Source: Ferrovibrio sp041906005
GTDB lineage: Bacteria; Pseudomonadota; Alphaproteobacteria; Ferrovibrionales; Ferrovibrionaceae
DNA: 64,000 nucleotides
Assembly: GCF_041906005.1 (NCBI RefSeq)
Contig: NZ_JAYRJY010000001.1
Coordinates: 434,001 to 498,000 of the forward strand
Direction of reading: 5' to 3'
Shown one piece after another: positions 41,866 to 49,123 of the stretch; the first letter of the stretch is position 1; the number at the start of each line of letters is the position of its first letter. A program made the translations under genes and the position numbers. The notes below the pieces were generated by a model, which was not told the origin of the DNA, searched no databases, and saw only the letters and a list, made by a program, of their open reading frames with translations.

Positions 41866-42363
41866 CTAGCTGCGCAGCCCCCGTGCCAGTGACCGGAGGG
41901 CCTGGTTCATGTGTTTCTGTACGGAACTGATCGACAGATCCATCAGCGCCGCGGCATCGGCATAGGAATAGCCTTCGATGCGGATCAGGATGAAAATCCG
42001 TCGCGTACGGATCGGAAGCCGTTCGACCAGATCATGCAGCTTGGCCAGCCGCTCCTTCGCATCGGTCGCGTCTTCCAGCGATGGCTGGTTTTCCGGAATT
42101 TCCGCCAGCGAGTCATGCGAAACAGCCTGGGTCTGCTGTCGCCGTTTCGCCCGCACGTGATCGATCGCCAGGTTGCGGGCGGTGCGATAGAGATAGGCGC
42201 GCTCCTGCAATACCGTGCTGGTTGCCGGCTGCTGGGCATAGCGCAGAAAGGTTTCCTGCGTCAGGTCGGCCGCGGTTTCGATGTCCTGCAACTGGCGCAC
42301 CAGATACGCCTGGATCTCGAATCTGTAGGCCAGGAACAACCGCTTCAAATCCTTGGGTGACAC
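41866..42363 (-). CDS. fecI: FecI/FpvI-type ECF sigma factor
   Basis: Extracytoplasmic-function sigma factor that, with FecR and the receptor, turns on iron-siderophore uptake. Sigma-2 region: AADLTQETFLRYAQQ with RAYLYRTARNLAIDHVR; sigma-4 region: LPIRTRRIFILIRIEGYSYADAAALMDLSISSVQKHMNQALRSL (marker LSISSVQKHMNQAL, about 137-150), typical of FecI. 165 residues. The start appears to be GTG at 42363. A perfect palindrome lies 44 bases upstream, suited to iron control. Confidence 0.93.
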   Translation of the reverse strand: MSPKDLKRLFLAYRFEIQAYLVRQLQDIETAADLTQETFLRYAQQPATSTVLQERAYLYRTARNLAIDHVRAKRRQQTQAVSHDSLAEIPENQPSLEDATDAKERLAKLHDLVERLPIRTRRIFILIRIEGYSYADAAALMDLSISSVQKHMNQALRSLARGLRS

Positions 42364-42406
42364 AACGCCGTCTGCCCTTTTGCTGCGACTGGCGGACTTT
42401 ATTACG

Positions 42407-42425
42407 ATTGCGAATTATTCGCAAT
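42407..42425. promoter_or_regulatory. Perfect 19-bp palindrome upstream of the sigma factor gene (Fur/Irr-type operator?)
   Basis: ATTGCGAAT-T-ATTCGCAAT has two perfect 9-base arms. It shares AATNATTCGC with the Fur-like box of the receptor gene, so one iron regulator probably binds both. TGCGAATNATTCGCA also fits what I know of alphaproteobacterial Fur-family sites. Confidence 0.65.
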
Positions 42426-42506
42426 TAATAGCGGCTCTACGCGATCCACATTGCGGCGGTGGCAGATCCTCTGGCTCCACCGTGATCTTCGTCACGCGGC
42501 TATGTA

Positions 42507-42535
42507 TTGCGTAAAATTAAATCGTGCACTATATA
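42507..42535 (+). promoter_or_regulatory. Sigma70-like promoter of ohr
   Basis: TTGCGT (42507-42512) and TATATA (42530-42535) are spaced by 17 bases in an AT-rich stretch directly upstream of the ohr ribosome-binding site. AAATTA and TAATTT flanking the spacer could be part of an OhrR operator; the symmetry is weak. Confidence 0.5.
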
Positions 42536-42585
42536 ATTTCTCACGACGCGCCCTTCCGGCCGTCACAACCAGAGGAGCACCCGCC

Positions 42586-43008
42586 ATGTCCATCACCCCG
42601 CTTTACACCACCACTGCCACAGCCACCGGTGGCCGCGCCGGCAAGGTCACCTCGGCCGACGGCATCATCGATCTGGTCCTGGCCATGCCCAAGGAACTGG
42701 GCGGTCCTGGCAATGCCGCCAACCCGGAAACCTTCTTCGCCAGCGGTTATGCCGCCTGCTTCCAGGGCGCGCTGGGCCTGGTGGCCCGCAACCAGAAGAT
42801 CGCCCTGCCCCAGGGCAACACGGTGAGCGTGACCATCGGCATCGGCAAGGACGAAACCAGCTTTGGCCTGAACGCCAAGATCGCGGTCGCCCTGCCCGGC
42901 ATGGACAAGGCCCAGGCCGAGGCGCTGGTCGCCGCAGCGCACCAGGTCTGCCCGTATTCCAAGGCCACCCGGGGCAATATCGACGTGGCGCTGGAAACCA
43001 CGGTCTGA
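42586..43008 (+). CDS. ohr: Organic hydroperoxide resistance protein (OsmC/Ohr family)
   Basis: Thiol peroxidase that reduces organic hydroperoxides in the cytoplasm, recycled by lipoylated proteins. The two redox cysteines are in FASGYAACFQGAL (peroxidatic) and HQVCPYSKATRGN (resolving), positions about 60 and 124. 140 residues, normal for Ohr. AGAGGAGCACCCGCC supports the ATG at 42586. The regulator OhrR follows 69 bases downstream on the same strand, an established pairing. Confidence 0.95.
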   Translation: MSITPLYTTTATATGGRAGKVTSADGIIDLVLAMPKELGGPGNAANPETFFASGYAACFQGALGLVARNQKIALPQGNTVSVTIGIGKDETSFGLNAKIAVALPGMDKAQAEALVAAAHQVCPYSKATRGNIDVALETTV

Positions 43009-43027
43009 ACCACGTCTGACCACCATC

Positions 43028-43060
43028 GCGGCGCCGGATTGCCGCTTTATCCGGCGCCGC
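43028..43060 (+). other. Perfect 12-bp hairpin between ohr and ohrR
   Basis: GCGGCGCCGGAT and ATCCGGCGCCGC form a perfect stem around a 9-base loop. No T-run follows, so this could slow transcription or protect the ohr message, keeping OhrR lower than Ohr. Confidence 0.7.
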
Positions 43061-43077
43061 CTATCCTTGGCCCGACC

Positions 43078-43539
43078 ATGTCCGCCGACGAATCGATCAC
43101 GCTCGACCACCAGCTCTGCTTCGCGCTGTATGCCGCGTCGAATGCGATGACGCGTCTGTATCGCGACCGGCTGGAACCGCTGGGCCTGACCTATCCGCAA
43201 TATCTGGTCATGCTCGTGCTGTGGGAACAGGCGCGCGCTGAGGCGGGACCGCATACTGTGAAAACCCTGGGCGAACGCCTGCATCTGGATTCAGGCACGC
43301 TCACGCCGATGCTCAAACGCATGGAGCAGGCCGGGCTGATCACCCGCAGCCGCGCTCCGGAAGACGAACGCCAGGTCACCATCGCCCTGACCGAACAGGG
43401 CCGCGCCCTGGAGGCCGCCGTGGCCGCCATGCAGCGCGACATGGCTTGCCTGCTGCCCCTCGGGCTGCAGGATCTGGCGCGCCTGCGCACCGAACTGCGC
43501 GGCCTGGCCGCCGGGCTGCAGGCCCGGACGGAAAAGTAA
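43078..43539 (+). CDS. ohrR: MarR-family organic hydroperoxide sensor OhrR
   Basis: Dimeric winged-helix repressor of ohr that leaves DNA when its cysteine is oxidised. The reactive N-terminal cysteine is present in LDHQLCFALYAASNAMTRLYR (marker QLCFALYAASN, Cys near position 15), as are the Tyr residues that contact it. The wing is in LDSGTLTPMLKRMEQAGLITRSR and the DERQVTIALTEQG loop is typical. I start at ATG 43078 (153 aa); the frame also opens at a TTG at 43039 inside the hairpin. Confidence 0.94.
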   Translation: MSADESITLDHQLCFALYAASNAMTRLYRDRLEPLGLTYPQYLVMLVLWEQARAEAGPHTVKTLGERLHLDSGTLTPMLKRMEQAGLITRSRAPEDERQVTIALTEQGRALEAAVAAMQRDMACLLPLGLQDLARLRTELRGLAAGLQARTEK

Positions 43540-43602
43540 TCCACAGGCCCCACCGGCAAGCCGGCCGGATACGGCGATATCCACAGACAACCCCCGCCCA
43601 AA

Positions 43603-43657
43603 CCGCAACATCTAGGGACAAGCCCCTTGTCCGAACCACAAGATGTTGCAATATTCT
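43603..43657 (+). promoter_or_regulatory. nrdB promoter with a pair of NrdR-like boxes
   Basis: CCGCAACATCTAGGGA (43603-43618) and CCACAAGATGTTGCAA (43636-43651) resemble NrdR boxes, and both begin 33 bases apart, about three helical turns. TTGTCC (43627-43632) and CAATAT (43649-43654), 16 bases apart, make a possible promoter covered by the second box. The same region also folds as GCAACATCT/AGATGTTGC with inner GGACAAG/CTTGTCC. Confidence 0.55.
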
Positions 43658-43690
43658 CCGTCGCTGTTCGCTGTCGTGATGGGGGATTCG

Positions 43691-44650
43691 ATGTCGCTTC
43701 TGGATGCCAAGCCGGTCTACAAGCCCTTCCAGTATCCGTGGGCCTATGAGGCCTGGATGACCCAGCAGCGCGTCCACTGGCTGCCCGAGGAAGTGCCGCT
43801 GGCCGACGACGTGAAGGACTGGCAGAAGAAGCTCAGCCCCGGCGAGAAGAACCTGCTGACGCAGATTTTCCGCTTCTTCACCCAGGCCGATGTGGAAGTG
43901 AACAACTGCTACATGAAGCACTACGCCCGGGTGTTCAAGCCAACGGAAGTGCAGATGATGCTGGCCGCCTTCTCCAACATGGAGACGGTGCATATTGCCG
44001 CCTATTCCCACCTGCTCGATACCATCGGCATGCCGGAAGAGGAATACTCGGCCTTCCTCCGCTACAAGGAGATGAAGGACAAATACGACTACATGCAGCA
44101 GTTCGGCGTGGAGACCAAGGCCGACATCGCCAAGACGCTGGCCGTATTCGGCGCCTTCACCGAGGGCCTGCAACTCTTCGCCTCGTTCGCCATCCTGCTG
44201 AACTTCCCGCGCTTCAACAAGATGAAGGGCATGGGCCAGATCGTGTCGTGGAGCGTGCGCGACGAGAGCCTGCACACCAATTCGATCATCAAGCTGTTCC
44301 GCACCTTCCTCGATGAAAATCCGGAAGTCTGGACCGAGGAATTCCAGCGCGACCTGTATGTCGCCTGCTCCACCATCGTCGATCACGAAGATGCCTTCAT
44401 CGACCTGGCCTTCGAGATCGAGGGCGTGCAGGGCCTGACCGCGCAGGAAGTGAAGGATTACATCCGCTGGACAGCCGACCGCCGCCTGCTGCAGCTCGGC
44501 CTGCAACCGATGTACCGTATCGAGAAGAATCCGCTGCCGTGGCTGGATGCGATCCTCAACGGCGTGGAACACACCAATTTCTTCGAGAACCGCGCCACCG
44601 AATATTCCAAGGCATCGACCCTGGGCAGCTGGGAAGAAGCTTTCGCGTGA
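43691..44650 (+). CDS. nrdB: Ribonucleoside-diphosphate reductase beta subunit
   Basis: Radical-generating small subunit of class I RNR. The E-x-x-H plus radical tyrosine are visible in METVHIAAYSHLL, and the second metal half-site in SWSVRDESLHTNSI (E-x-x-H). The first ligand lies in FTQADVEVNNCYMKHY. GGGGGATTCG precedes the ATG at 43691 (319 aa); upstream in-frame ATGs at 43643 and 43679 lie within or beside the promoter boxes and lack such a site. It has no ATP-cone. nrdA is 7 kb upstream on the same strand with its own promoter, so the two subunits are transcribed separately. Confidence 0.95.
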   Translation: MSLLDAKPVYKPFQYPWAYEAWMTQQRVHWLPEEVPLADDVKDWQKKLSPGEKNLLTQIFRFFTQADVEVNNCYMKHYARVFKPTEVQMMLAAFSNMETVHIAAYSHLLDTIGMPEEEYSAFLRYKEMKDKYDYMQQFGVETKADIAKTLAVFGAFTEGLQLFASFAILLNFPRFNKMKGMGQIVSWSVRDESLHTNSIIKLFRTFLDENPEVWTEEFQRDLYVACSTIVDHEDAFIDLAFEIEGVQGLTAQEVKDYIRWTADRRLLQLGLQPMYRIEKNPLPWLDAILNGVEHTNFFENRATEYSKASTLGSWEEAFA

Positions 44651-44652
44651 CA

Positions 44653-44731
44653 GTCATCCTCGGGTTTGACCCGAGGATCCCGTTCCATCGCGGCCCAGAA
44701 ACGGGATGCCCGGGTCAGGCCAAGGCATGAC
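44653..44731. repeat. REP-like inverted-pair element
   Basis: The outer ends are GTCATCC and GGCATGAC. The left half contains the stem CCTCGGG-TTTGA-CCCGAGG, and GATCCCGTT pairs with AACGGGATG across a short centre. The right half is CCCGGGTCAGGCCAAGGCATGAC in pieces. A related element is at 48731. It starts just after nrdB and may act as its terminator. Confidence 0.75.
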
Positions 44732-44759
44732 ATATCGGGCATGACATATATTGTGTCGT

Positions 44760-45278
44760 ATGCCCTATGCCATCCGCCTCGCCCGTCCCGACGAAGCCGG
44801 CCTGCTGCGCGAGATCGAGCGCGCCGCCGCCCAGGCTTTCATTACCGTTGGCTATCCCGCGCTGGCTGCCGGCGAACCCACGGCGGCAGAGGAATTCCGC
44901 GCCGCGGCCGCGGAAAACATGCTGGCTGTGGCCGTGGATGACCATGACCACCCGGTCGGCTTCCTGCTCGCCGCCGAACTCGATGACTGCCTCTATGTGC
45001 AGGAACTGGATGTGCATCCCGACCATGCCGGACATCGGCTGGCGTCCGGATTACTCGACGTGGCCGATGCCATGGCACGGCAGCGCCACCGGCCGGCCCT
45101 CACGCTGACCACCTTCCGCGATGTGCCGTGGAACGCGCCCTATTATGCGCGGCTGGGGTTCGTGCCCATGTCTGTTGCCGAAATCGGACCAGACCTGCGC
45201 ATGCTGATCCAGCGCCAGCATGCAGCCGGACTGGATATCGCCAAACGGGTGGCGATGCGGCGCCCTCTGCCAGCCTGA
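44760..45278 (+). CDS. GNAT-family N-acetyltransferase
   Basis: Acetyl-CoA-dependent N-acyltransferase with a single GNAT domain. The acetyl-CoA-binding signature appears as QELDVHPDHAGHRLASGLLDVAD (marker VHPDHAGHRLAS, about 81-92), with the C-terminal YYARLGFVPM strand-helix motif at about 126-135. I start at ATG 44760 (172 aa), though the frame opens with TTG at 44751. It has no operon partner; the acceptor cannot be predicted. Confidence 0.9.
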   Translation: MPYAIRLARPDEAGLLREIERAAAQAFITVGYPALAAGEPTAAEEFRAAAAENMLAVAVDDHDHPVGFLLAAELDDCLYVQELDVHPDHAGHRLASGLLDVADAMARQRHRPALTLTTFRDVPWNAPYYARLGFVPMSVAEIGPDLRMLIQRQHAAGLDIAKRVAMRRPLPA

Positions 45279-45387
45279 ATTTTCCTCAACCCTGGTCTCA
45301 ACCCATCCTGGCCGCTGGGCTGGAGCGCCGATATGAGGCTATAACAGGTCTGCACAGACAGTTTCGATTCCCCATCAGCCAGGACCG

Positions 45388-46341
45388 ATGTCAGCCCTTC
45401 CCCCCAATCCCCTGCTGCCGATCCCGATTTCCCAATACCGCGAAGGCAATACCGGCATTCCCTATGCCCATAGCTTCGACTCTGGCCTGCCCGGGCCGCA
45501 TGCGGCGATCACAGCCCTCGTTCACGGCAATGAAGTCTGCGGCGCCCATGCGCTGGACCTGCTGCTGCGCGAGAAATTCCGCCCAGCCCGCGGCAAGCTG
45601 ACCCTGATCTTCTGCAATGTCGCCGCCTATCTGCGTTTCGATCCGAACGAGCCGACCGCGTCGCGCTTCGTCGACGAGGATATGAACCGCGTCTGGGGCG
45701 CCGACGCGCTGGACGGACCTCGCCGTTCGATCGAACTCGACCGCGCCCGCGAAATCGAGCCGCTGATCGGCGAAGTGGATCTGCTGCTCGACCTGCATTC
45801 GATGCAGCAGCCCTCGCCGCCGCTGATGCTGTCGGGCCCGCTGGCCAAGGGCCGCCGTTTCGCCGCCGAGATCGGCGTGCCCGACACCGTGGTTGCCGAT
45901 CAGGGCCACAAGGCCGGCTTGCGCATGCGCGATTACGGCGGCTTTGGCGATCCCGCCAGCGAAAAGAATGCCCTGCTGGTGGAATGCGGCCAGCACTGGC
46001 AGCAGGCCAGCCGCGGCGTGGCGATCGAAACCATGCTGCGCTTCCTGCACCAGACCGGCATGGCGGACGCCGCCTATCTGGCCCGTCACGGCATACAGGG
46101 TGCGCCGGCACCGCAGCGTTTCGTCGAAGTGACCGATGCGATTACCATCGAGACCGACAATTTCCGTTTCGAGCAAAGTTTCACGGGCCTTGAATCGATC
46201 CCCGCGGCCGGCACCGTGATCGCCCATGACGGCAGCAAACCGGTCCGCACGCCTTATGATCACTGCGTACTGATCATGCCGACCAAACGCCTCAAACCCG
46301 GCCAGACTGCGGTGCGTCTGGGCCGCTACATCGCGGCGTGA
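45388..46341 (+). CDS. Succinylglutamate desuccinylase/aspartoacylase-family zinc deacylase
   Basis: M14-type zinc enzyme that removes acyl groups from N-acyl amino acids or related amides. Zinc ligands are seen in LVHGNEVCG (H-x-x-E) and LLDLHSMQ (His), and the NPEA-like region reads FDPNEPTASRFVDEDMNRVWG (marker DEDMNRVW). 317 residues. The AbrB-type transporter downstream overlaps its stop codon by GTGA, so the two are coupled; perhaps the transporter handles the product or substrate. Confidence 0.88.
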   Translation: MSALPPNPLLPIPISQYREGNTGIPYAHSFDSGLPGPHAAITALVHGNEVCGAHALDLLLREKFRPARGKLTLIFCNVAAYLRFDPNEPTASRFVDEDMNRVWGADALDGPRRSIELDRAREIEPLIGEVDLLLDLHSMQQPSPPLMLSGPLAKGRRFAAEIGVPDTVVADQGHKAGLRMRDYGGFGDPASEKNALLVECGQHWQQASRGVAIETMLRFLHQTGMADAAYLARHGIQGAPAPQRFVEVTDAITIETDNFRFEQSFTGLESIPAAGTVIAHDGSKPVRTPYDHCVLIMPTKRLKPGQTAVRLGRYIAA

Positions 46342-47402
46342 GCGCGGCACGCAGCCTCGCCTCCTACCTGCCGGCGCTGCTGATCGGCGCCGCCGGAGGC
46401 GCGGCGTTCCTGTACCTGCGCATGCCGCTGGCCTGGATGCTGGGCAGCATGGTGTTTGTCGGCATTGCCGTGCTGACCGGACTGAACCGCCGCCTGCCGT
46501 TGCGTGTGCATCCCTATCTGCGCGCCGCCATGATCGTGGTGATCGGCGTGATGCTGGGCAGCGCCTTCAAGCCGGCCATGATCGAACGCGCGCGCGAATG
46601 GCTTGGCCTGGTCGCGCTGATGCTGGTCTATGTGCCGGTGGCCACCACGCTGTGCTACGTGATCTTCCGCCGGTTTGCCGGCCTCGATCCGGTGACCAGC
46701 TATTTCTCGGCCACGCCCGGCGGCCTGCAGGAAATGACCCTGGTGGGCGAACATTATGGCGGCGACGGCCGCAGCATCATCCTGACCCATGCGCTGCGCA
46801 TCTTCCTGGTGGTGATGACCGTGCCGGTCTACTTCCGTTTCATCGAGCGGCTGGACGTGCCGCCGATGGCCCAGGGTGCCCATCTGTGGCAGATGCTGCC
46901 GCTGGAAGGGGCGCTGTTGATCGCCTGCGGTGTGGCCGGCTGGTTCCTCGCCAGGCTGCTGCGCATTCCCGCCGCCGTTCTGGTGGGACCGATGCTGGTG
47001 TCGGCCATCGTGCATCTGCTCGGCTGGTCCAGCGCATCGCCGCCGCCCGAACTCGTGGCCGCCGCCCAGGTGGTGATGGGGGCGGCGCTCGGCTGCCGTT
47101 TTGTCGGCACGCCACTGCGTGAGGTAGGCCGCATCGCCGCCTGGGCCGCCTTCGCCACCTTGGTCATGCTCGCACTGGCGCTGGGCCTTACCGTCGCTTT
47201 CGCCGAGCGGGTCGGCATCAACCGCGAGGCGCTGATCCTCGTGCTGTCGCCCGGCGGCATGGCGGAAATGAGCCTGGTGGCGCTGGGGCTGGGCGTCGAA
47301 GTGGCCATCGTGTCGTCAATGCATGTCTTCCGCATCGCCGTGGTGGTGATCGCCGCGCCGGCCGTGTTCCGCCTGATAGGGCTGAAACGCGGATCAGACT
47401 AA
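46338..47402 (+). CDS. AbrB-family (AimB/AbrB duplication) integral membrane transporter
   Basis: Membrane protein with about ten helices arranged as two repeats of the AbrB membrane domain. Repeat marks: LRMPLAWMLGSMVFVG near 28-43 and RIPAAVLVGPMLVSAIVH near 211-228; each is followed by LGSAFKP or LGCRFVGTPL and later ATPGGLQEMTLVG and LSPGGMAEMSLVALGLG. It is unrelated to the AbrB DNA-binding regulator. GTG start overlapping the deacylase stop (GTGA). Its cargo is unknown; some related proteins are annotated as ammonia monooxygenase-like by old error. Confidence 0.87.
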   Translation: MSAARSLASYLPALLIGAAGGAAFLYLRMPLAWMLGSMVFVGIAVLTGLNRRLPLRVHPYLRAAMIVVIGVMLGSAFKPAMIERAREWLGLVALMLVYVPVATTLCYVIFRRFAGLDPVTSYFSATPGGLQEMTLVGEHYGGDGRSIILTHALRIFLVVMTVPVYFRFIERLDVPPMAQGAHLWQMLPLEGALLIACGVAGWFLARLLRIPAAVLVGPMLVSAIVHLLGWSSASPPPELVAAAQVVMGAALGCRFVGTPLREVGRIAAWAAFATLVMLALALGLTVAFAERVGINREALILVLSPGGMAEMSLVALGLGVEVAIVSSMHVFRIAVVVIAAPAVFRLIGLKRGSD

Positions 47403-48169
47403 AGCGGCTTCTGCGCCAGGATGAACAGGCGGCGGAAGGGGAACAGCGTGCGGCCGTCGTCTTCCTTCGGATAGGCCGCCGCCACGCGCTGGCGATAGTC
47501 GGCCTCGAAGGCGCTGCGCTCGGGTTCCTCCAGCCGGTCGAGGAACTGCTTCAGCCAGGTGCCCTTGGTGTATTCGGCCACCGGGTTGGCGCCCGACAGC
47601 ACCTGCATGTATTCGGTTTCCCAGATTTCCAGGCTGGCGGTGCGCTCGTGCAGCAGGCGCCAGTAGGATTGCGGCTCGGCGACAGGGCGGCGGCGCAGAT
47701 GCGGCTCCAGTTTCGGCCGCCATGGCCCCAACTCGATGGCATCGACGATGCACATATGCGAGGGCGCGCCGAAATTGCGCGGCATCTGGATGGCGAGCCA
47801 GCCGCCGGGTTTCAGGCAATCCAGCAGGCCGGGGATCAGCGCATCATGATCGGGCAACCAGTGCAGGGCGGCGTTGGAATAGAGCAGGTCAACGGGGGAT
47901 TCCGGCCGCCAGGTGGCGATGTCGGCCAACACGAATTTCGCGGCGGGATAATCCTGCTGCGCCTTTTCCAGCATGGCAGCCGAGGAGTCGACGCCGGTGA
48001 GGGCTGCCTGCGGCCAGCGCTGCTGGATCAGCGGACTCAGATTTCCGGCGCCACAGCCCAGATCGACCACACTGACTGGTGCCACCAGCGGGATGCGCGC
48101 CAGCAGGTCGATGGCGGGCCTTAAACGCTCGCCGGCGAATTTCAGGTATTGCGTCGGGTCCCATGTCAT
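47399..48169 (-). CDS. tam: Trans-aconitate 2-methyltransferase
   Basis: SAM-dependent enzyme that methylates trans-aconitate, an inhibitor of aconitase formed spontaneously from cis-aconitate. It begins WDPTQYLKFAGERLRPAIDLLARI (marker WDPTQYLKFAGERLRPA), the Tam hallmark; SAM motif I is VVDLGCGAGNLSP, and YSNAALHWLPDH is motif-IV-like and conserved in Tam. The ATG at 48169 (256 aa) is chosen since the protein then starts MTWDP, as usual. It ends by overlapping the stop of the convergent AbrB gene (47399-47402). The thioesterase gene starts divergently 46 bases away. Confidence 0.93.
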   Translation of the reverse strand: MTWDPTQYLKFAGERLRPAIDLLARIPLVAPVSVVDLGCGAGNLSPLIQQRWPQAALTGVDSSAAMLEKAQQDYPAAKFVLADIATWRPESPVDLLYSNAALHWLPDHDALIPGLLDCLKPGGWLAIQMPRNFGAPSHMCIVDAIELGPWRPKLEPHLRRRPVAEPQSYWRLLHERTASLEIWETEYMQVLSGANPVAEYTKGTWLKQFLDRLEEPERSAFEADYRQRVAAAYPKEDDGRTLFPFRRLFILAQKPL

Positions 48170-48215
48170 GGAAGGAAAGGCTACCGGGAGAAACGAAAAC
48201 GACAAGGGAAATCCG

Positions 48216-48722
48216 ATGAATTCTTCTCAAGCCGCCTTGGATTACGCGCAACCCCTGCAGCTGGCCGGCATGCGGGTGAAGCCCGAACATATCGATGCCA
48301 ACGGGCATATGAATGTGGGCTATTACAACGTGATCTTCGACCAGGCGCTGGATGAGTTCTTCAAGCCCTTCGATCTCGACTGGAGCTACGTGCAGCGCAC
48401 CAACCTCTCCACCTTCGTCCTCGAGACCCATGTCTGCTACCTGCAGGAGGTGGTGGAAGGCGACGAACTGCGCTTCACCTTCCAGCTTCTGGGCCATGAC
48501 GCCAAGCGCATTCACTATTTCATGGAAATGCACCACGCTTCGAAAGGCTATCTCGCCGCTACCTCGGAACAGGTGCTGGTGCATGTGGACCTGGCCACGC
48601 GCCGCTCCTGCCCCTTCCCGCCCGAACACCAGGCCCTGTTCACGCGCATGATGGAGGGGCATGGCCGGCTGCCGAAGCCGGCGCAGGCAGGACGGAGCAT
48701 CGGGCTGGGGAAGAAAGGGTGA
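48216..48722 (+). CDS. Hot-dog thioesterase family protein
   Basis: Acyl-CoA thioesterase of the 4HBT/YbgC-like group, 168 residues. The family motif is HIDANGHMNVGYYNVIFDQALDEFF (marker DANGHMNVGYY, about 26-36), with YLQEVVEGDELRFTFQL in the beta-sheet. The extended C-terminal tail (RSCPFPPEHQALF) resembles proteins fused or coupled to carnitine catabolism, but no such gene is near. AAGGGAAATCCG precedes the ATG at 48216. Substrate unknown. Confidence 0.88.
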   Translation: MNSSQAALDYAQPLQLAGMRVKPEHIDANGHMNVGYYNVIFDQALDEFFKPFDLDWSYVQRTNLSTFVLETHVCYLQEVVEGDELRFTFQLLGHDAKRIHYFMEMHHASKGYLAATSEQVLVHVDLATRRSCPFPPEHQALFTRMMEGHGRLPKPAQAGRSIGLGKKG

Positions 48723-48730
48723 CCAGAACC

Positions 48731-48813
48731 GTCATGCCACGGTTTGACCATGGCATCCACGTGTTGTTTTTAAAAAAGAACTCGTGGATGCTCGGGCCAA
48801 GCCCGAGCATGAC
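48731..48813. repeat. REP-like inverted-pair element (second copy)
   Basis: Starts GTCATGCCACGGTTTGACC and ends GGCCAAGCCCGAGCATGAC. The inner arms GGCATCCACG and CGTGGATGC enclose TGTTGTTTTTAAAAAAGAACT. It has the same plan as 44653-44731. It follows the thioesterase gene and faces the end of the cupin gene, so the centre with its T-run could stop transcription both ways. Confidence 0.75.
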
Positions 48814-48827
48814 AAAGATGATGTGGG

Positions 48828-49112
48828 TTAGAGTTTGATCTCGACTTCCACGAAAGCCATCGGCGCGCTGCCTGCGTTGATCACGTCATGCGCCACGCCC
48901 TTGGGCCGCGAATAGCTGCCGCCGGCCTTCATCTCGATGATGCTTTCCTTGCCGTCCCTGTCGATCAGTTTCATCGTCGCGTCGGTCAGGTAGGTCACCG
49001 CATAGGGATATTCATGCACATGGAAACCGGTCGATGCACCGGGGGCGAAATCCCAGCGTGTAATGCGCACGCGTTCGTCGTCGGCTTGCTGGGTCGGGAC
49101 GGCCTGGGGCAT
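48828..49112 (-). CDS. Small cupin-domain protein
   Basis: Single-barrel cupin of 94 residues. Motif 1 appears as GASTGFHVHEYPYAVTYLTD (H-x-H and a later Glu/Tyr), motif 2 as GGSYSRPKGVAHDVINAG. It probably binds a metal, but the enzymatic role is unknown. GGAGAATGCC precedes the ATG. It lies 11 bases after trmJ and is the last gene of the nadE-gltX-cimA-trmJ operon. Confidence 0.85.
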   Translation of the reverse strand: MPQAVPTQQADDERVRITRWDFAPGASTGFHVHEYPYAVTYLTDATMKLIDRDGKESIIEMKAGGSYSRPKGVAHDVINAGSAPMAFVEVEIKL

Positions 49113-49123
49113 GGCATTCTCCT

